Assembly (NCBI RefSeq): GCF_007992495.1
Contig: NZ_BKAJ01000126.1
Location: 1 to 43,032 of the forward strand
Direction: 5' to 3'
Origin: Reyranella soli
Lineage (GTDB): Bacteria; Pseudomonadota; Alphaproteobacteria; Reyranellales; Reyranellaceae
DNA length: 43,032 nucleotides
Shown here: positions 32,036 to 39,420 of the stretch, piece after piece
Layout: each line of letters opens with the position of its first letter
Numbering within the stretch: position 1 is the stretch's first letter
Program-made: the position numbers and the translations under genes
The notes under the pieces: generated by a model
Told to the model about the DNA's origin: nothing
Databases searched by the model: none
What the model saw: only the letters and a program-made list of their open reading frames with translations

Positions 32036-32737
32036 CTAGACCGAAAGATACTGTTCACGAAGGGAAGCGTCGGCCGTCAGCTCGGCCATCGAGCCGCCGA
32101 AGCGGATCTGGCCCTTCTCGATGATATAGGCGCGGTCGGCCACCGCCTGGGAGAAATGCAGGTTCTGCTCGGACAGGAGCACGCAGAGCCCCTCGCCTTT
32201 CAGCGCGTGGATGGAGCGGGCCATCTGCTCGACGATGATGGGCGCCAGTCCTTCCGACGGCTCGTCCAAGAGCACGCAGCGCGGATTGCCCATCAGGGTG
32301 CGGGCGATGGTCAGCATCTGCTGTTCGCCGCCGGACATGCGCCCGCCCGGCCGCTCGCGCATGTTGGCGAGGTTGGGGAAAAGCGCGAACAGCTTGTCCT
32401 CGGTCCACGCCGGCGCGCCCTGCCGCGGCGGCTGCTGGCCGACGGTGAGGTTCTCCATGACGCTGAGCTCGGTGAAGATGCGGCGATCCTCGGGCACGTA
32501 GCCCAGGCCCAGCCGGGCGATGCGATAGGGCTGCAGGCGCTCGATGCGCTTGCCGTCGAACGTGACCTCGCCTTTGGCCGCCGACACCAGGCCCATGACG
32601 GTCTTCATCACCGTCGACTTGCCGGCGCCATTGCGGCCCAGCAGGGCCACGACCTCGCCGGCCGACGCTTCCAGCGACACGCCGTGCAGGATATGGGCGC
32701 GGCCGTAGTAGGCGTGCAGATCCTTCACAGAGAGCAT
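32036..32737 (-). CDS. Branched-chain-type ABC transporter ATP-binding protein, LivF-like
   Basis: A 233-aa ATPase of the HAAT import family. It shows Walker A GRNGAGKST (34-42), the signature MSGGEQQML and Walker B RCVLLDEPSEGL. The ending (ADASLREQYLSV) is typical for LivF/UrtE. It overlaps the stop of the LivG-like gene by one base (TGATG). With LivG it powers the fused permease. The system's ligand is set by the substrate-binding protein; the gene context suggests a heterocyclic or acidic compound rather than leucine. Confidence 0.94.
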   Translation of the reverse strand: MLSVKDLHAYYGRAHILHGVSLEASAGEVVALLGRNGAGKSTVMKTVMGLVSAAKGEVTFDGKRIERLQPYRIARLGLGYVPEDRRIFTELSVMENLTVGQQPPRQGAPAWTEDKLFALFPNLANMRERPGGRMSGGEQQMLTIARTLMGNPRCVLLDEPSEGLAPIIVEQMARSIHALKGEGLCVLLSEQNLHFSQAVADRAYIIEKGQIRFGGSMAELTADASLREQYLSV

Positions 32738-33483
32738 CAGTGGCTGCTCCCGAGATAGACCGCCTGCACGTTGGGATTGGCGCGCACCTCCTGCGGTGTG
32801 CCGCCGGCGATGAGTTGGCCGCGGTCGAGCACGATGATGCGGTCGGCCTGGCTGAACACGACGTCCATGTCGTGCTCGGTGAACAGCACGGCGACTTTTT
32901 GGGCCCGCGCGAGGCGCGCGGCCAACTCCATCAGGGCGACGCGCTCCTTGGGTGCCATGCCGGCGGTCGGCTCGTCCATCAGCAGCAGGCGCGGCTGGTT
33001 GGCGAGAGCCATCGCCAGCTCGACACGCTTGAGATCGCCATAGGCCAGCACGCCGCAGGGACGCTCGGCCTGGTCGAGCATGCCGACCTGGCCCAGCAGC
33101 GCGTCCGCCTCGGCCGTGAAGGCGCGGCCGAAGCGGCCGAGCAGCGAGCGCAAGCGGCCGGCGTGCGAATAGAGCGCCATCTGCACGTTCTCTCGCACCG
33201 ACAGCGAGGCGAAGGTCGCCGTGATCTGGAAGGTGCGGCCGACGCCGAGCCGCCAGATCTGGCGCGGCTTCAGGCCGACGATGTCGCGGCCTTCGAACCG
33301 CACGATGCCGTCATCGGGCGCGAGCTGGCCGTTCAGCATGTTGAAGCAGGTGCTCTTGCCCGCGCCGTTGGGGCCGATCAGAGCCAAAAGCTCGCCGGCG
33401 TCGACGGCGAAGGAGACGTCGGCCACTGCCTGGACGCCACCGAAGGACTTGTGCAGGCCCTCGACCTGAAGGACGGCACTCAT
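32737..33483 (-). CDS. Branched-chain-type ABC transporter ATP-binding protein, LivG-like
   Basis: A 248-aa ATPase with Walker A GPNGAGKST, the variant signature LAYGDLKRVELAMAL and Walker B LLLMDEPTAGM. The C-terminal extension GGTPQEVRANPNVQAVYLG is the LivG hallmark. The start at 33483 is chosen because it gives a 4-bp ATGA overlap with the permease stop; an upstream ATG at 33498 would add five residues. It is the partner of the LivF-like protein in the same import complex at the inner face of the membrane. Confidence 0.94.
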   Translation of the reverse strand: MSAVLQVEGLHKSFGGVQAVADVSFAVDAGELLALIGPNGAGKSTCFNMLNGQLAPDDGIVRFEGRDIVGLKPRQIWRLGVGRTFQITATFASLSVRENVQMALYSHAGRLRSLLGRFGRAFTAEADALLGQVGMLDQAERPCGVLAYGDLKRVELAMALANQPRLLLMDEPTAGMAPKERVALMELAARLARAQKVAVLFTEHDMDVVFSQADRIIVLDRGQLIAGGTPQEVRANPNVQAVYLGSSH

Positions 33484-35369
33484 ACCGTCTTTTCCCATGA
33501 TCTGGCCTCACGCCAGCGCTGCGTCAGCGCTTTCAGGCCGCCGACCAGGCCCTGCGGGAAGAGCAGCACGATCGCCAGGATCACCAGGCCCATGACGGCG
33601 CGCCAGAACTCGGTACGGCGGGCGACCTCGTCGCGCAGCCAGGTGAAGATGGCCGCCCCTGCCAATGGCCCGGTCAGGGTCTCGACGCCGCCCAGCAGGA
33701 CCATGATCAACCCATCGGTCGACTGGGCGATGGAGATGGTCGACGGCGAGATGCTGCCCTTGGAGAAGGCGTAGACGGCGCCCGCCAGCCCCGCCAAGGC
33801 GCCGACCAGCACGAAGGCCATCCATTGATAGGCGCGCAGGTCGATGCCGATCGCCTCGGCACGCAGGGCCGAATCTCGGCCGGCGCGCAGCGCGTAGCCG
33901 AAGGGCGAGAACAGCACGCGCCACAGGAGCGCGATGCCGGCGCCGCAGAAGGCGAGCGCGAGGTAGTAGTAGGTCGTCTTGCCGGCGAGCCAGGCCGACG
34001 GCCAGACGCCGAACACGCCGTTGCTGCCGCCGGTGAAGGAATCCCACTGGAAGACGATCGACCAGCTGATCTGGGCGAAGGCCAAGGTCAGCATGGCAAG
34101 GTAGACGCCCGACAGCCGCACACAGAACCAGCCGTAGACGACGGCGAAGGCGCCGGCGACCAATGGCGCCAGCACCAGCGCCATCTCCATGGGCAGCCCG
34201 GCACGTTTCAGCAGCAGGCCGGCGGCATAGGCGCCAAGGCCGAAATAGGCGGCATGGCCGAACGACACCATGCCGGCCGGGCCCATGATGAAGTGCAGGC
34301 TTACCGCGAACAGGGCGAAGCAGAAGATGTCGGTCAGCAGGATGGTGACGTAGCGGTCGGTGGCGATGGGCACGACGAGCAGCAGCGCCAAGCCGATCAG
34401 CACGAAGGTCCAGGACGGCACGGTGAGCGGTGGCGCAGGATCGGCCGCGATGCGCTGCGCGGCCTGCGGCTTGCCCAAGAGGCCGAAGGGACGCACGACC
34501 AGAACGATCGCCATGATCAGGAACTCGACCACCAGGGTGAGCTTGGAGAAGACGATCTCGGCACCGAACCAGTTGACCGTGCCGATGCCGATGCAGAAGG
34601 CTTTCGCGACGCCGATCAGCACGGCGGCCAGGAAGGCGCCGCCGATGCTGCCCAGGCCACCGACCACGGTGACGACGAAGGCATCGGCGATGACGGAAAG
34701 GTCGAGCTCGAGGTTGGCGGGCTCGCGCGGGATCTGCAGCGCGCCGCCCAGGCCCGCCAGCACGGCGCCGACGAAGAAGACCGAGGTGAAGAGCTTGGCC
34801 TGATCGACGCCGAGCGCGCCCACCATCTCGCGGTCCTGCGTGGCGGCGCGCACCAGGGCGCCCCAGCGCGTGCGCGTCAGCAGCAGCCACATGGCGAGCA
34901 GCACCATGGGGCCGATGGCGATCAGCAGCAGGTCGTAGGTCGGGATGCGCCGGCCCAGGATCTCGACGGTGGAGAGGCCGGGCGCGCGCGGGCCGACCAG
35001 GTCCTCGGCGCCCCAGACGAAGAGGGCGATGTCCTTGATCACCAGGACGACGGCGAAGGTGGCGAGGAGCTGGAAGAGTTCAGGCGCCTTGTAGATGCGG
35101 CGCAGGATCAGCACCTCGATCAGCACGCCGACCAGGCCCACGGCCAGCGCCGCCAGCACGACCGAGGTCCAGAAGCCCATGGGCGTGCGGCCGAGCGCCT
35201 GGATCAGGCTGTAGGCGCCGTAGAGGCCCAGCATGTAGAGCGAGCCGTGCGCAAAATTCACGATCCGCGTCACGCCGAAGATCAGCGACAGGCCGGCCGA
35301 CACCAGGAACAGCGACGCCGCAGCCGCCAGCCCGTTCAGGAGCTGGATGATGATGGAGGCGAAGGTCAC
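33480..35369 (-). CDS. Fused LivH-LivM ABC transporter permease
   Basis: A 629-aa protein joining the two permeases of a HAAT importer in one chain. Residues about 1-295 are LivH-like (ITRIVNFAHGSLYMLGLYGA near 38, and FVVTVVGGLGSIGGAFLAAV). A linker near 296-320 leads to the LivM-like half (GPAGMVSFGHAAYFGLGAYA, then SGVYLAMLTLAFAQISWSIV, and the GLIMVLLGGVETLTGPLAGA loop). Around 14-18 membrane segments are expected. The start is GTG. Fusion fixes a 1:1 ratio of the halves. The 561-residue antisense frame opposite it is a shadow. Confidence 0.93.
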   Translation of the reverse strand: MTFASIIIQLLNGLAAAASLFLVSAGLSLIFGVTRIVNFAHGSLYMLGLYGAYSLIQALGRTPMGFWTSVVLAALAVGLVGVLIEVLILRRIYKAPELFQLLATFAVVLVIKDIALFVWGAEDLVGPRAPGLSTVEILGRRIPTYDLLLIAIGPMVLLAMWLLLTRTRWGALVRAATQDREMVGALGVDQAKLFTSVFFVGAVLAGLGGALQIPREPANLELDLSVIADAFVVTVVGGLGSIGGAFLAAVLIGVAKAFCIGIGTVNWFGAEIVFSKLTLVVEFLIMAIVLVVRPFGLLGKPQAAQRIAADPAPPLTVPSWTFVLIGLALLLVVPIATDRYVTILLTDIFCFALFAVSLHFIMGPAGMVSFGHAAYFGLGAYAAGLLLKRAGLPMEMALVLAPLVAGAFAVVYGWFCVRLSGVYLAMLTLAFAQISWSIVFQWDSFTGGSNGVFGVWPSAWLAGKTTYYYLALAFCGAGIALLWRVLFSPFGYALRAGRDSALRAEAIGIDLRAYQWMAFVLVGALAGLAGAVYAFSKGSISPSTISIAQSTDGLIMVLLGGVETLTGPLAGAAIFTWLRDEVARRTEFWRAVMGLVILAIVLLFPQGLVGGLKALTQRWREARSWEKTV

Positions 35370-35371
35370 TT

Positions 35372-35484
35372 ATCCGTCGTCTCGACCGGGGGCGAAGCCC
35401 GGAGCGGAGAGACCTTGCCTGCTTCGGGCAAGATCCCTCGACTTCGCTGCGCTTCGCTCGGGATGACGACGACTTTCGTCGTCG
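35372..35484. repeat. Dispersed intergenic repeat, family B, diverged copy
   Basis: Shared with 26105-26251 are the elements CCTCGACTT, CTGCGCT, CTCGGGATGACG and a flanking CGTCGTC inverted repeat. The left end is rearranged (CCGTCGTCTCGACCG). It fills the gap between the substrate-binding protein and the fused permease, inside the putative operon, where it could form RNA structure that separates their expression levels. Confidence 0.6.
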
Positions 35485-36690
35485 TCACTTGGCCGGCCTC
35501 ATCTCCTTGATCTCGGCATCCGATGGCAACACGTCCTTGCCGTCGACGAAGCGCCATTCCTTCATGTAGCCCTTGCCGTCCTTGACGCCGAGCTTGCCGA
35601 CATAGGCGCCCATGGTCGACTGATGGTCGATCGGCCGGTACTCGACCATGCCGAACGGCGTCAGCACGGTGATGCCGCTCGCCGCCGCGATCAGCTTGTC
35701 CTGATCGAGCGAGCCCGCCTTCTTGATGATCGCCACCGCCGACATGATGGTGGCGTAGCCCACCACTGAGCCGAGCCGCGGATAGTCCTTGTACTTGGCC
35801 TGATAGGCATCGAGGAACTTGGTGTGCTCGGGAGTCTTCAGCTCGCTCCAGGGATAGCCCGTGACGTACCAGCCGTCCGGCGTCTCCTCCTTCAGCGGAT
35901 CGAGATACTCGGGCTCGCCCGCCAGCAGGTTGAAGACTTCTACGCCCTTGAAGACGCCACGCTGCTGGCCCTCGCGCACGAACTTGGCGAGGTCGGGGCC
36001 GAACAGCGAGGAGAAGATCGCATCGGGCTTGGCGTCGGCCAGGGCCTGCACCACCGCGCCGGCGTCGATCTTGCCGAGCGGTGTGGCCTGCTCGGTGACG
36101 AACTCGACGCCCGGCTGCTTGGCCGACAACAGCTTCTTGAAGGCGGCCGTGGCCGACTGGCCGTACTCGTAGTTGGGATAGACGATCGCCCAGCGCTTCT
36201 TGTTGAGCTTGACGGCGTCGGGAATGAGCATCGCCGTCTGCATGTAGGTCGAGGTGCGCAGGCGGAAGGTGTAGGCGTTGCCCTGGTCCCACACGATCTT
36301 GTCGGTCAGCGGCTCGGCGGCGATGAACAGCACCTTGCGCTGCTTGGCGAAGTCGGCGACGGCCAAGCCGACGTTCGACGGGAAGGTACCGACCAGGAAC
36401 GAGGCGCCTTCGCGGCTCAAAAGCTCCTCGGCCACGCGCACGGCGTCGCCGGGATTGCCGTTGTCGTCGCGGCTCACCACCTCGATCTTGCGGCCGAGCA
36501 CGCCGCCCGCGGCATTGACCTCCTCGACCGCCAGCTCAAAACCCTTCTTGTAGGGTTCGAGGAAGGCCGGGAAGACCTTGTAGCTGTTGAGCTCGCCGAT
36601 CTTGATCGGCGCCTGGGCGCCGGCTGGCGCCACGACCGACAGCGCGACGAGTGCCGCGGCTCCGGCCAGAAAAGTGTTACGGGTCAGCAT
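35485..36690 (-). CDS. ABC transporter substrate-binding protein (Leu/Ile/Val-binding family)
   Basis: A 401-aa periplasmic receptor with a signal peptide (NTFLAGAAALVALSVVAPAG, cleavage near residue 25). The fold starts IKIGELNSYKVFPAFLEPYK; family motifs are EVNAAGGVLGRKIEVVSRDD and FLVGTFPSNVGLAVADFA, and it ends FVDGKDVLPSDAEIKEMRP. These receptors bind amino acids, amides, urea or aromatic acids; the ligand is not deducible. The start has GGAGGGG upstream. It belongs with the fused permease and the two ATPases downstream to form a complete importer. Confidence 0.94.
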   Translation of the reverse strand: MLTRNTFLAGAAALVALSVVAPAGAQAPIKIGELNSYKVFPAFLEPYKKGFELAVEEVNAAGGVLGRKIEVVSRDDNGNPGDAVRVAEELLSREGASFLVGTFPSNVGLAVADFAKQRKVLFIAAEPLTDKIVWDQGNAYTFRLRTSTYMQTAMLIPDAVKLNKKRWAIVYPNYEYGQSATAAFKKLLSAKQPGVEFVTEQATPLGKIDAGAVVQALADAKPDAIFSSLFGPDLAKFVREGQQRGVFKGVEVFNLLAGEPEYLDPLKEETPDGWYVTGYPWSELKTPEHTKFLDAYQAKYKDYPRLGSVVGYATIMSAVAIIKKAGSLDQDKLIAAASGITVLTPFGMVEYRPIDHQSTMGAYVGKLGVKDGKGYMKEWRFVDGKDVLPSDAEIKEMRPAK

Positions 36691-36761
36691 GTATCCCCTC
36701 CGTGAAGCAGACCTTTTCCCTGACCGAGCCTAGCGAGCCCGGCCTACGCATCACAAGCCGC

Positions 36762-37139
36762 TCAGTTCGCGAAAGAAGAGCGCGCCTGTATCCCCCAATG
36801 CCCATCCTGACGCGTGACGATGTAGATCGTCTCGAAGCGGCCGATCAGCGAACCGTCCGCCTTCCAGCGGCTGAACGCGACTTTCAGATGCACCTTGTCC
36901 GGCCCGACATGGATCGGCGTGCGCTCGTCCCACTGGCTGCGCGCCCAGCCCTCGCCCGCTCGCGCGATGAAATCCGCGAGCTTGTAGTCGCCGTGATTGT
37001 TCCAGACCACGACCTTGCCGCCAGCCAACCGCACATGCGGGAAGTTGCAGGCCGCATTGGTCGCCGCTTCGTCGCGGCGATTGAGGCCGTCCATGTAGGC
37101 GTCGAGCACCGCCATCGCTTCCTTCAGGGGATCGCTCAT
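36762..37139 (-). CDS. SnoaL/NTF2-like small protein
   Basis: A 125-aa protein likely to fold as an NTF2-like cone: an N-terminal helix (DPLKEAMAVLDAYMDGLNRR), NFPHVRLAGGKVVVW, and the strands VHLKVAFSRWKADGSLIGRF and ETIYIVTRQDGHWGIQARSS. SnoaL-like proteins include isomerases, dehydratases and ligand carriers; no catalytic residue is certain here. The start at 37139 overlaps the UPF0280 stop by 4 bp (ATGA), so it is part of the same operon and probably assists the pathway chemistry. Confidence 0.75.
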   Translation of the reverse strand: MSDPLKEAMAVLDAYMDGLNRRDEAATNAACNFPHVRLAGGKVVVWNNHGDYKLADFIARAGEGWARSQWDERTPIHVGPDKVHLKVAFSRWKADGSLIGRFETIYIVTRQDGHWGIQARSSFAN

Positions 37140-37981
37140 CCTGCCCTCACCCGAGCAAGCGCCGTGCCGCCCGTTTCCAGTCGCCATTGGCCGCCAAGCG
37201 AGATCGCCGCGCCTTCGATCAGGCCGCAGAGCCGCAGGCGGCGTGCTTCGGCCGCGCCGCTGTCCAGGGCTTGGGCGATAGCGACATCCGGCAGCGGTCC
37301 GACCGCGACAGTCACCAGCAGGTCGCCAAGGTCGCTATCGGGATCGAGCTCGCGCGCGGGTCGACGTTCGATCGCTGGATGGTCCAGGTTCACTGCATTG
37401 GCAATCAGCGTTGCCGCGGCATCAGCAGCGGCGGCGGATGTCGCGAGCACGGTCGCCGAATCGGCGATGCCCAGGGAGAACGAGCGCCCGCCGCGGCCTG
37501 AAGTGGCGATGCCGCGTACCGGCTGGTCGTGGGTGAGGCGTGCAACGCCGTCGAGCGCAGTGGCGAAGATGCCGGCGCGCAGCTCGTGGCCCGGCGTCAG
37601 GTGGATGGCGATGTCGCCGCCGTCGTTGACGTAGGCCTTGTCGAGCGTGCGGCCCTTTACCAGCGCCTGCAGTATCTCGTCGGCGACGGCGCCAGCCACC
37701 GCGGCCATCGGTGTGATGTAGACCGCGCGATGCGGCCACACGGCCTCGGCCATGCGGCGCGCCACCGGCCCCTGCAGCAGCGGATAGGCATCGCCGACCG
37801 GGCGGCGTAGCGTTGGGAGCTCGCGCACCAAGGTCGGCAGGATGTCGCTGAAGCGATCGATCGCCTGAGCATAGGCGCGCTCGACTTCCGATACGGCGCC
37901 GAACGCTTCGATGATGAGATCGATCGGCCCGTGCTGCAGATGCAGGCGGCCGTCAGGGAAGCGGGCAGCAATGGCGCTCAT
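37136..37981 (-). CDS. UPF0280 family protein (ApbE-like fold)
   Basis: A 281-aa protein of UPF0280, a family with an ApbE (flavin transferase)-like fold but no proven activity. Visible features are FSDILPTLVREL, the metal-site-like KAYVNDGGDIAIHLTPGHEL, GIATSGRGGRSFSLGIADSA and the C-terminal alanine-rich helix ATSAAAADAAATLIANAVNL. It is coupled on both sides by 4-bp overlaps to the Hnr-like and SnoaL-like genes. The tight link to an iron-sulfur reductase suggests a maturation or flavin-handling role, which is inference only. Confidence 0.82.
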   Translation of the reverse strand: MSAIAARFPDGRLHLQHGPIDLIIEAFGAVSEVERAYAQAIDRFSDILPTLVRELPTLRRPVGDAYPLLQGPVARRMAEAVWPHRAVYITPMAAVAGAVADEILQALVKGRTLDKAYVNDGGDIAIHLTPGHELRAGIFATALDGVARLTHDQPVRGIATSGRGGRSFSLGIADSATVLATSAAAADAAATLIANAVNLDHPAIERRPARELDPDSDLGDLLVTVAVGPLPDVAIAQALDSGAAEARRLRLCGLIEGAAISLGGQWRLETGGTALARVRAG

Positions 37982-39420
37982 TGCCCACCCTCGTCCAGCC
38001 GCACCTTGTGGGTGCGCAGCACGTCTTCGAGCGTGACAGCGCGCGAGGCGTAGCCGCCCAGCGCGGCGTAGTCGCTGGCGCGCAAGGTGAACTCGATAGG
38101 CGCCACCAGTGCCGGTGTCGGCACGTAGCCGAACGACTTCTCCGGCATCTTGGCAACGTCGACCATCAAGGTGATGCCGCCGCCTGGCCAGACATAGGCG
38201 GGCACGCCGCCCAAGGTCACCTTGGTCAGCGCATCGCGCACCGAGCGTGTGAGCCGCACGGGATTCTCGGTGACGCCGGCGCGCAGCGAGCCGCCGGCGC
38301 CGGCCATGAACATCACGGTGCACAGCGCGGGCTCGCAGTTCTCGGCGATGCGCTCCACGACATGGCGCACCGGCGCCGGCATATCGGCGGGCTTTGGCTT
38401 CAGGTCCTGGTCGAGCTCGAACCACGCCGAATGCTCGCCGGTGGTCGAGACCATCAGCAGCTTCAGGCCGGGCCAGGCCTGCTTGGGATCGATCTTCTCG
38501 ATGATGTCCAGCGGATCGGAGACGTTGGTGCCACCCCAGCCCAGTCCGGGCTCGGCAACCTGGAAATAGCGGCCAGGAGTCGACTTGCGGCCGCGCACGC
38601 GGATGCCCGCGGGCTTCATGTCGAGGAAGCGGCCGCCCTGGTGCTCGCTCAGGACACCGGTGATGTGGTCGTCGACCACGATCACCTCGTCGACATGGCC
38701 CTGCCATTGCGGCGCGAACATGCCGATGGCGGCCGAGCCGCAGCCGACGCGCATGCGCTCCTCGCGCGTGCCGTTGACCACCGGCGGCCGGTCGGCCTGC
38801 ACCACCACGGTCGAGCCATCGTCGATCGCAAGCTCGACGGCTTCTCTATTGCAGAGCGCCAGCAGCGCGTCGCAGGTGACGACGCCCTCTTTCTTGCTGC
38901 CACCGACCAGGTGATGCACGCCGCCCAGCGACAGCATCTGCGAGCCATACTCCGCCGTGGTGACGTGGCCCACCGCCTCGCCCTTGACGCGCACCGCGGC
39001 CTGCTCGGGACCAAGGTAGCGGTCGGTGTCGATCTTCACCTTGACGCCGCAGTAGCTGAAGATGCCCTCGGTCACGACCGTGACCATGTCGACGCCCTCG
39101 TGCTTCGAGGAGACGATGAACGGTGCGGGCTTGTAGTCGGGATAGGTCGTGGTGGCGCCGATGCCGGTGATGAAGGCGCCTTCCCCCTTGCCAAGCTCGC
39201 CGCGCCAGGAATCGCTGCCTTCGACGAAAGCGACGCGCGCGAGGTCGGGCTTGGCCAGCAGCACCAGGGGATCGACGCGCACCAGCTTGCCGTCCTCGTT
39301 GGCATAGCGGTCGCAGGCGCCGGCGCGGCCCGGCCGGATGCGGCACAGCACTGGACAGGCATCGCAGCGCACGATGCCGGCCTTGGCCTCGGCCTCGGTG
39401 AGCGTGATGTCGTCGCTCAT
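37978..39420 (-). CDS. 6-hydroxynicotinate reductase-like iron-sulfur protein (Hnr family)
   Basis: A 480-aa protein matching what databases call 6-hydroxynicotinate reductase, the enzyme that reduces 6-hydroxynicotinate to tetrahydro-6-oxonicotinate in nicotinate fermenters. The N-terminus has a cysteine cluster Cys19, Cys22, Cys26, Cys36 (RCDACPVLCRIRPGRAGACD) for an Fe-S centre. Conserved stretches include KGEGAFITGIGATTTYPDYK, HEGVDMVTVVTEGIFSYCGV and GYASRAVTLEDVLRTHK. The start at 39420 overlaps the molybdenum-hydroxylase stop by 4 bp (ATGA). With a molybdenum hydroxylase directly upstream the pair resembles the first two steps of reductive nicotinate breakdown, but the true substrate is not proven. 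Confidence 0.8.
   Translation of the reverse strand: MSDDITLTEAEAKAGIVRCDACPVLCRIRPGRAGACDRYANEDGKLVRVDPLVLLAKPDLARVAFVEGSDSWRGELGKGEGAFITGIGATTTYPDYKPAPFIVSSKHEGVDMVTVVTEGIFSYCGVKVKIDTDRYLGPEQAAVRVKGEAVGHVTTAEYGSQMLSLGGVHHLVGGSKKEGVVTCDALLALCNREAVELAIDDGSTVVVQADRPPVVNGTREERMRVGCGSAAIGMFAPQWQGHVDEVIVVDDHITGVLSEHQGGRFLDMKPAGIRVRGRKSTPGRYFQVAEPGLGWGGTNVSDPLDIIEKIDPKQAWPGLKLLMVSTTGEHSAWFELDQDLKPKPADMPAPVRHVVERIAENCEPALCTVMFMAGAGGSLRAGVTENPVRLTRSVRDALTKVTLGGVPAYVWPGGGITLMVDVAKMPEKSFGYVPTPALVAPIEFTLRASDYAALGGYASRAVTLEDVLRTHKVRLDEGGQ

Noticed and set aside
33825..35510. 561-residue plus-strand open frame opposite the fused permease
   Set aside because: Its composition (Gln, Asp, His, Gly, Ala) is low-complexity shadow, and the opposite strand has clear LivH/LivM motifs.
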